Positions 58,991-64,000 of a stretch of 64,000 nucleotides of DNA are shown piece by piece. The notes under the pieces are model-generated. The model had not been told where the DNA came from, did not search any database, and saw nothing but the letters and a program-made list of their open reading frames with translations. Numbering within the stretch: position 1 is the stretch's first letter; each line of letters opens with the position of its first letter. The stretch lies in NCBI GenBank assembly GCA_029204225.1, contig CM055101.1, positions 35,827,648 to 35,891,647 of the forward strand. Reading direction: 5' to 3'. Position numbers and translations under genes: made by a program. This DNA is from Diphasiastrum complanatum (taxonomy: Eukaryota > Streptophyta > Lycopodiopsida > Lycopodiales > Lycopodiaceae).

Positions 58991-59429
58991 CATTTGGATA
59001 CTAAAACCTTGAAAAAACATCAAAGGTTTCACTTATATCTAATAGATAGAAAACTAGCATACAATTCAACCCATTTTGCATCTAGTTGGCAAGAGCTTTT
59101 GAACACCACAATAAAACTAGAAATAATTGATTTTCACATCCTGTCACACACGTGGAAAGTATAATATTTTGTTTATCATTATAGAGCAAACTTGCCAAAA
59201 TCACCATCTCTTGATAATCTCTCGAAGTATGTACAAAATGAGCTCTCAATCCATATCAAATGATCTCGGATATGAGATTAGGTAGAGTGCCATTAAGGTA
59301 GACCCTAAACCCCTGGCTATCAAAGCCTTAGATCATGCATAATTATCCTCTTGGTAGCTCGAGTCAAATGTCTTATAAAAGTAGGTGGCCGACCTCATAA
59401 AAAATCCCAATCATCTAGGAACATCGTGA
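58991..59429. other. Non-coding CACTA interior, no gene seen
   Basis: Possibly the remainder of an old copia LTR adjoining the primer-site relic. No boundaries could be set. Confidence 0.4.
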
Positions 59430-59630
59430 TATAATTCACTTTAGAAAAATATTTATTTAACTAATTCCATTTCATTATGAACACGCAAAAAAAAAAAAAA
59501 AAACCTAGGCCTCATCATAATATAATTCAATTTAGAAAAAAAAAATATAACCTAATCATAATATAATTCACTTAAGAAATATATTTATTTAACTAATTTC
59601 ATGTCATTATCAACATGCAAAAAAACAAAT
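59430..59630 (+). repeat. Direct repeat, about 131-bp period
   Basis: atataattcactt(t/a)agaaa...tttatttaactaatt(c/t)cat(t/g)tcattat followed by an A-run occurs at about 59430-59500 and 59561-59627, with a partial third copy near 59520. Confidence 0.7.
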
Positions 59631-59975
59631 TGTGTGGATAATTCACGCAGAAGATATCTACACGTGGATATCTTTAACTTCTGGTCCGGTCTGGTGGACA
59701 AACTAAAATTTGCGTGGATAATCCATGCGAATACTGCTTTTCGGCGCCGCCAACCTTCCCTCCCAAACAGTTGCCCGAATTTTCAAAATTCAATTTCGCG
59801 TGGATAATCCACGCGCATAAATTTATCGGCGCCGTGTCAAAAAAACACCGGTGGATTGGCGGGAGGCGTGCTCAAAAATTTTTGGCGTGGATAATCCACG
59901 CATGGATGTTCCACGCAAACAAAATTTCAAAAAATCGACTAAGTGTCAGGTCTCGCGTGGATAAACACAGAGTTT
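59631..59975 (-). repeat. CACTA right subterminal repeats
   Basis: Copies of GCGTGGATAATCCACGC and variants near 59632, 59660, 59711, 59797, 59884 and 59955, matching those at the left end. Their presence at both ends supports the element boundaries. Confidence 0.85.
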
Positions 59976-59988
59976 TCTAGTTGTGCAG

Positions 59989-61440
59989 CCAACCAGACTC
60001 TGATCTATGGAGAGAAGCCATGGACAGAGAGTATTTCTCTCTGATCAAGAACCAGATATGGTCATTAGTCGAAGCTCCTATTGGCTGCAATATCATTGAT
60101 TGCAAAGAGATCTTCAAGATCAAGTACAATGTCAATGGAACAATTGATCAAAGGAAGGAAAGACTGGTAGCACGAGGATTCACGACCTCAAAGTGCATCA
60201 ACTCGGTGTGCAAACAACCTATCTGAATGGAGTTATACAAGAAGACATCTACATGATCCAGCCCGAAGGATATGTTTTGGAAGGTATGAAGAATCATGTC
60301 TGTAAACTCCATAAGGCACTCTACGGCTTGAAACAGTCTGCCAAAGAGGATCAACACATTCTTCATCGAACAAGGTTTCCAAGCAAGCACTGCTGATTGC
60401 AACGTCTATTTCAAGTCAATGCAGCAATTCTTCATTATCATCATCTTATACGTGGATGATACGTTGCTTTTCAGCAACAATACCAATTTGGTCAAGGATT
60501 CTAAACAGATGCTATTTTTTGAGTTCGACATAACTGATTTGGACGAAGCTCACTTTTGTCTGGGCATTCAGATCCACAGAGACAGAGCGAGACGACTGAT
60601 CTATATCACTCAACAAAGGTATCTTCATAAAGTTCTTAACAGATACAATCTAATGAATTGTAAGTTAGCTCACTCACCAATGGATCCAGGCCTGCATTCG
60701 TCAAAGGACCAATGTCTCTAGACCAAGCATGAAGAGGAGCAGATGAGAGAGTATCCTTATTGATCGCTTGGATCTCTCATGTATGCAATGGTCTGTACAA
60801 GACCTAACATTTCTTTTGCAATAAGCTCACTCAGCCAACATATGGCTAATCCTGGCATTATCCATTGGAAGGCTCTTATAAGGGTCATGAGGTATATTAG
60901 AGCTACCATGGACCAATGCATCTGCTATGGAGAAGTCAGCAACGACAATCTTCATCAGCTCAGTGATATTCTGATGCAAGCTGAGGAGGAGATGTAGACA
61001 ATCGTAAGTCCACATCTGGATTTACATTCTTCTTCAACGACGGTCCTATCTCATGGAACAGTCGTAAGCAAACCTCTATCGCTCTTTCTTCTACAGAAGC
61101 AGAATACCTTGCTGTTTCTCAATCTATTGAAGAAGCATTTCGATTGATAAATATATTATCAAACATTAGTTTGTATCAGTATAGCCCTACAAACATATTC
61201 TATGATTATCAGAGTGCTATTGTCTTATCGGCCAACCCTAGATTTCACTCTAGGAGTAAGCACATTGAGATCAGATATCATTACATCAGGGGCAAGGGTC
61301 TCAATAAGGAGGTAAGCTTAATGTACTTAGAACGCAGAACATGGTTGCAGATATATTTACAAAGACATTAAGTGTTAATGCACACGACAAGTTTTGTGCA
61401 TTGCTTAGTCTGAAGATCAAGACATTCACGGATCCAGATT
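59989..61440 (+). pseudogene. Copia family D RT and RNase H, right part of the split element
   Basis: RT reads MDREYFSLIKNQIWSLVEAP, IIDCKEIFKIKYNVNG and VQTTYLNGVIQEDIYMIQPE, with about 100 bases lost near 60185. The palm has an intact YVDDTLLFSN (60449) and LGIQIHRDRAR. RNase H follows from about 60830 (ISLSQHMANPG-like, FFFNDGPISW, SSTEAEYLAVSQS, SKHIEIRYHYI) with CDNQSAI altered to YDYQSAI. Frameshifts and stops abound. Confidence 0.88.
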
Positions 61441-61990
61441 AGGGGGGGAGGGTGTGTTGGATTTATCTTCTCTACTCTCCTAAATCCTATTTTAATCTGC
61501 CTCCATTCATGTTGCTCTATTTTAATTGTGTTGTCGCACAGTCTGCATATTTACATGTAAAATAAGACAGGCGAAAAATGAGACTGTCTGCATAAATACA
61601 AGTAAATTTCCACAGGCGAAAAAGATGACACTATGTTTTTACACGTGATTTGTGAGAGGTGAAAAAGGCGACATTGCCCTACAATTGCCAAAGGTGCCCT
61701 AATCGAAAGACGAAGGTACCCCATAGATCAAATTTTAAGGCATTTGTCAGAGTGTCGCATTTTTTGCATTTTTATCAACGTTCATTTTGGCAAAGGCTGA
61801 TGTCACGGCCTTCTCACGCTCATCCCATGCACTGTGCAATCAAATTTGACAATGACAGCAGCCACCCACGATCTCCCACAGACAACATATCCACTTTTGT
61901 ACTTTCTTCATCTGCACACCTGTAAAATTATGTATATATTGAATACCATAAAAAATGAGCAAAAGTGAAGCAATAGCATAGCATCAGAAG
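61441..61990 (+). mobile_element. Family D polypurine tract and 3' LTR
   Basis: AGGGGGGGAGGG (61441-61452), then TGTTGGATTTATC at 61455. Its right end is unclear. A TATCAGAGATAGAC near 61994 looks like a primer site, so the LTR may end near 61990 (about 535 bp). Confidence 0.65.
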
Positions 61991-62379
61991 CGTATCAGAG
62001 ATAGACATTGTAGATGCTTTCGCTCATCGATTCTTTTCTCCCAAATTTGTATCGTCAGTAATAGGTTTATCACCTTTATAGATTGTCTGACTAGCTTTGT
62101 GAAGCACGCGGTTTCGTCGCTATTGTCTTGTGCTCACTTGCATTATTGACATGTATATTTTGCTATACTTAATCTGATTATAGCTCTGTTTGATATGCGT
62201 TCAGATACCAAATTCAAAAAAAAAAAAAACATACTGGAATCAAAATTAGCCATTTAAACAAAGAAAATACACAAAAAAAAAATCTAAAAATTGATAAAAT
62301 CAAGGACTGGATATTGATCTCAGACGTGAAATAGAACATAAAATCAAATTGCAACAAACTATGCGTCCAAGATAAATAT
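61991..62379 (+). other. Family D leader-like sequence after the LTR
   Basis: GTAGATGCTTTC...CATCGATTC and the cacgcggttt block (62010-62120) match the leader of the minus-strand D gag at 11100-11190. The block 62110-62180 matches the leader at 10360-10440. Leader after a 3' LTR suggests a tandem or recombined D element. Confidence 0.55.
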
Positions 62380-63960
62380 CACAGGGCCGAGTATCGGTTT
62401 CGAACGAGGGTATACAAGAGAGAGAAAGTCGGATGTGAAACGTGCGCGCTTGAGAGCGATATCCAAGAAACCAATAATGGTTCCAGGCATAGAGATAGAA
62501 GCGAAACGTAAATAGGTAAAAAGGTGCGCTTGAAATCTATAGTAGGTGCTGAAATCGAAAAATTTGCGTGAAAATCCACGTCAGAAATGAGGAATTTATA
62601 AAAAAAAAATCACACATGTGGAATTTGATCAATAGCGCACGTGTTGTTTTGTGATTCGTTGATTGTATTCGTCCGTACAAATAAGGATTGATGTGACAAT
62701 TGTCACATGTGGAATGACATGCAGCACAATAGGATTGGTGCATGTGTCATTGCCCACGTGCCATTATCAATGAGTCATAATAATGTGTATAGACAAACAC
62801 GTACACCATTGACATGACGCCGCGTGTTCTAAATTTTAGTTTCTTTTTTTTCGCAATATCAATCTCAAGCGCATCAAAAAGGCTTCTCATATCGGTTTCA
62901 AATGGGGGTACATTGGCCACAGAATTTTGCAATGACAACGCGCATTTGAGACCGATATCCTAGGCTACAATATCGATTTCAGGCGCGTAGGTACGAAGTG
63001 AGGCTAAAAAAGTTGAGGAGCGCACTTGAAATCAATATTAGATGCAAAAATCAGAGAAATTGCGAAGGACACATGTCATTTTGTGATTGGTCAAAAATAT
63101 TTGTCTGTATAGAGAATGATTGATGCAACAGTTGTCACATGTGGAATGGCACATGGCGCTATCTGATTAGTGCACGTGTCACACCCCCATGTGTCCCTCA
63201 TCAATGAGTCATAATTAATGTACGGATGGACACGTGCACCAATGAAATGATGCCACGCATCCCGAATTGTTCATTTATTGTCGCAAATTCTCAGTTTTGA
63301 TCTCGCAATATCGATCTCAAGCGCATCAAAAAGGCTTCTCGTATCGGTTTGGATCACGGGTGCATTGGCCAGAAAAAATTGTAACGAAAACCCGCGCTTG
63401 AGAACGATATCCTAGAAAGTAATATCGATTTCAAGCGCGGAGGTACCAACGGAGGCTAATGAGGTTGAGAATTGCGCTTGAAATCGATATCAAACGCAAA
63501 AATGAAAGAAATTGAGATCCACATGTGTCGTTTCCTGATTGGTTAAAAATATTTTTCTGTATTGAAAATCATCGATGCGATAGTTGTCACGTGCGAAATG
63601 ACACGTGGCTCTATCTGATTAGTGCACATGTCAAATACCCATGTGTATCTCACCAATGAGTCATATTTACTTTATGGACGGACATGTGGACCACTAAAAT
63701 AATGCCATGTGTCCCAAGTCAATTTTCCACACGTGCAAATTTTTTTTAATAAATATCTCCACGGATTTTTCATTTTTTCTCGCAAATTTTTAGTTTTTAC
63801 ATCCAAATATCAATCTCAAGCACGTCCAACAGCCTCTTGGTATCCGCCATCGCCCCCCGCGTTCGAGACCAATACCGCGATATCTTTGATATCGCTTTTG
63901 AGCGTGGAACATCACTTCTTCTTTTTTCATTGCTTATTCTATGCTCAAAACTGATACTCA
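62380..63960. repeat. Tandem repeat of 0.45-0.5 kb with CACGTG motifs
   Basis: A unit begins near gcgcttgaga(g/a)cgatatcc at 62446, 62941, 63393 and, partly, 63859. Within each unit follow gcttgaaatc(g/t)atat, then gtgattggt...tatttgtctgta, then gttgtcac(a/g)tg(t/c)g(g/a)aatg, then tctgattagtgcacgtgtca, then caatgagtcata. CACGTG occurs in most units, along with palindromic cgatatcg-like words. No coding frame. It runs close to the window end. Confidence 0.8.
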
Positions 63961-64000
63961 GCCTTTCAAGCTCCTTTCTTCTGCAAATTTTTTTGGGTCC

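Larger units (their letters stand above)
41121..59985 (+). mobile_element. CACTA (En/Spm) transposon, 18.9 kb including nested insertions
   Basis: Ends are CACAAGAACA on the left and CTAGTTGTG on the right (CACAACTAGAAAAC in reverse complement). The outer pentamer is CACAA instead of CACTA. Both ends carry arrays of GTGGATAATCCAC-type subterminal repeats, and a TNP2 transposase gene lies inside in plus orientation. Without the nested element E (12.6 kb) the CACTA is about 6.2 kb. It is inserted in family D copia pol. The interrupted reading can be followed across the junction using the copy at 15.6-18.5 kb. Confidence 0.88.

Overview
This is nuclear DNA of a land plant with a large, repeat-rich genome. 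The evidence is: Ty1/copia elements primed by initiator tRNA-Met (TGGTATCAGAG sites), Ty3/gypsy fragments, a CACTA (En/Spm) transposon with a TNP2-type transposase, plant TATA boxes, GT-AG introns, a telo-box, and a plant-type CGR1 gene. I cannot name the species. I see one convincing host gene in 64 kb, CGR1/CCDC86 at 21543-22103 (minus). It encodes a nucleolar rRNA-processing factor and has a telo-box far upstream of its start. Almost everything else is transposon, mostly broken.

Left part (1-25 kb). The window opens inside an LTR of a family I call A, inserted in a second A LTR (1-1449). Next come AT-rich DNA and a decayed copia gag-protease-integrase (4140-5160). A 5.16-kb tandem duplication (6099-15210) then carries the integrase C-terminus of a minus-strand gypsy element, a long extra ORF behind its own TATA box, and pieces of copia family D (LTR and gag). 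A minus-strand family D pol (15.5-18.6 kb) follows. After it lies a third, diverged relative of the extra ORF, again with a TATA box (18685-19571), and then CGR1.

Middle part (25-41 kb). Copia element B (25029-29797) has lost RT and carries about 0.9 kb of unexplained sequence in its place. Copia element C (31111-35151, minus) is internally deleted twice but has perfect 5-bp target duplications. A minus-strand family D fragment, a 360-bp (TC)n tract and a plus-strand family D integrase come next.

Right part (41-62 kb) is a five-layer nest. Family D copia was split by an 18.9-kb CACTA element (41121-59985, TSD CAG). The CACTA was invaded by a non-coding LTR element E (41998-54631). E was hit by a family A element that survives as a solo LTR (TSD GTAAC). 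That solo LTR was hit by a complete, non-coding 5.2-kb A element (44872-50081, TSD GTGAC, LTRs identical as read). The TNP2 gene (54634-58330) keeps recognisable introns but has frameshifts and a stop. After the D pol and its 3' LTR, the window ends in a tandem repeat of about 0.45-0.5 kb rich in CACGTG (62380-63960).

Best candidates for something undescribed: the TATA-driven extra ORF family, repeated insertion of family A at the same 5 bp of its own LTR, the structured repeat array inside family A, and the unknown ORF that replaced RT in element B.
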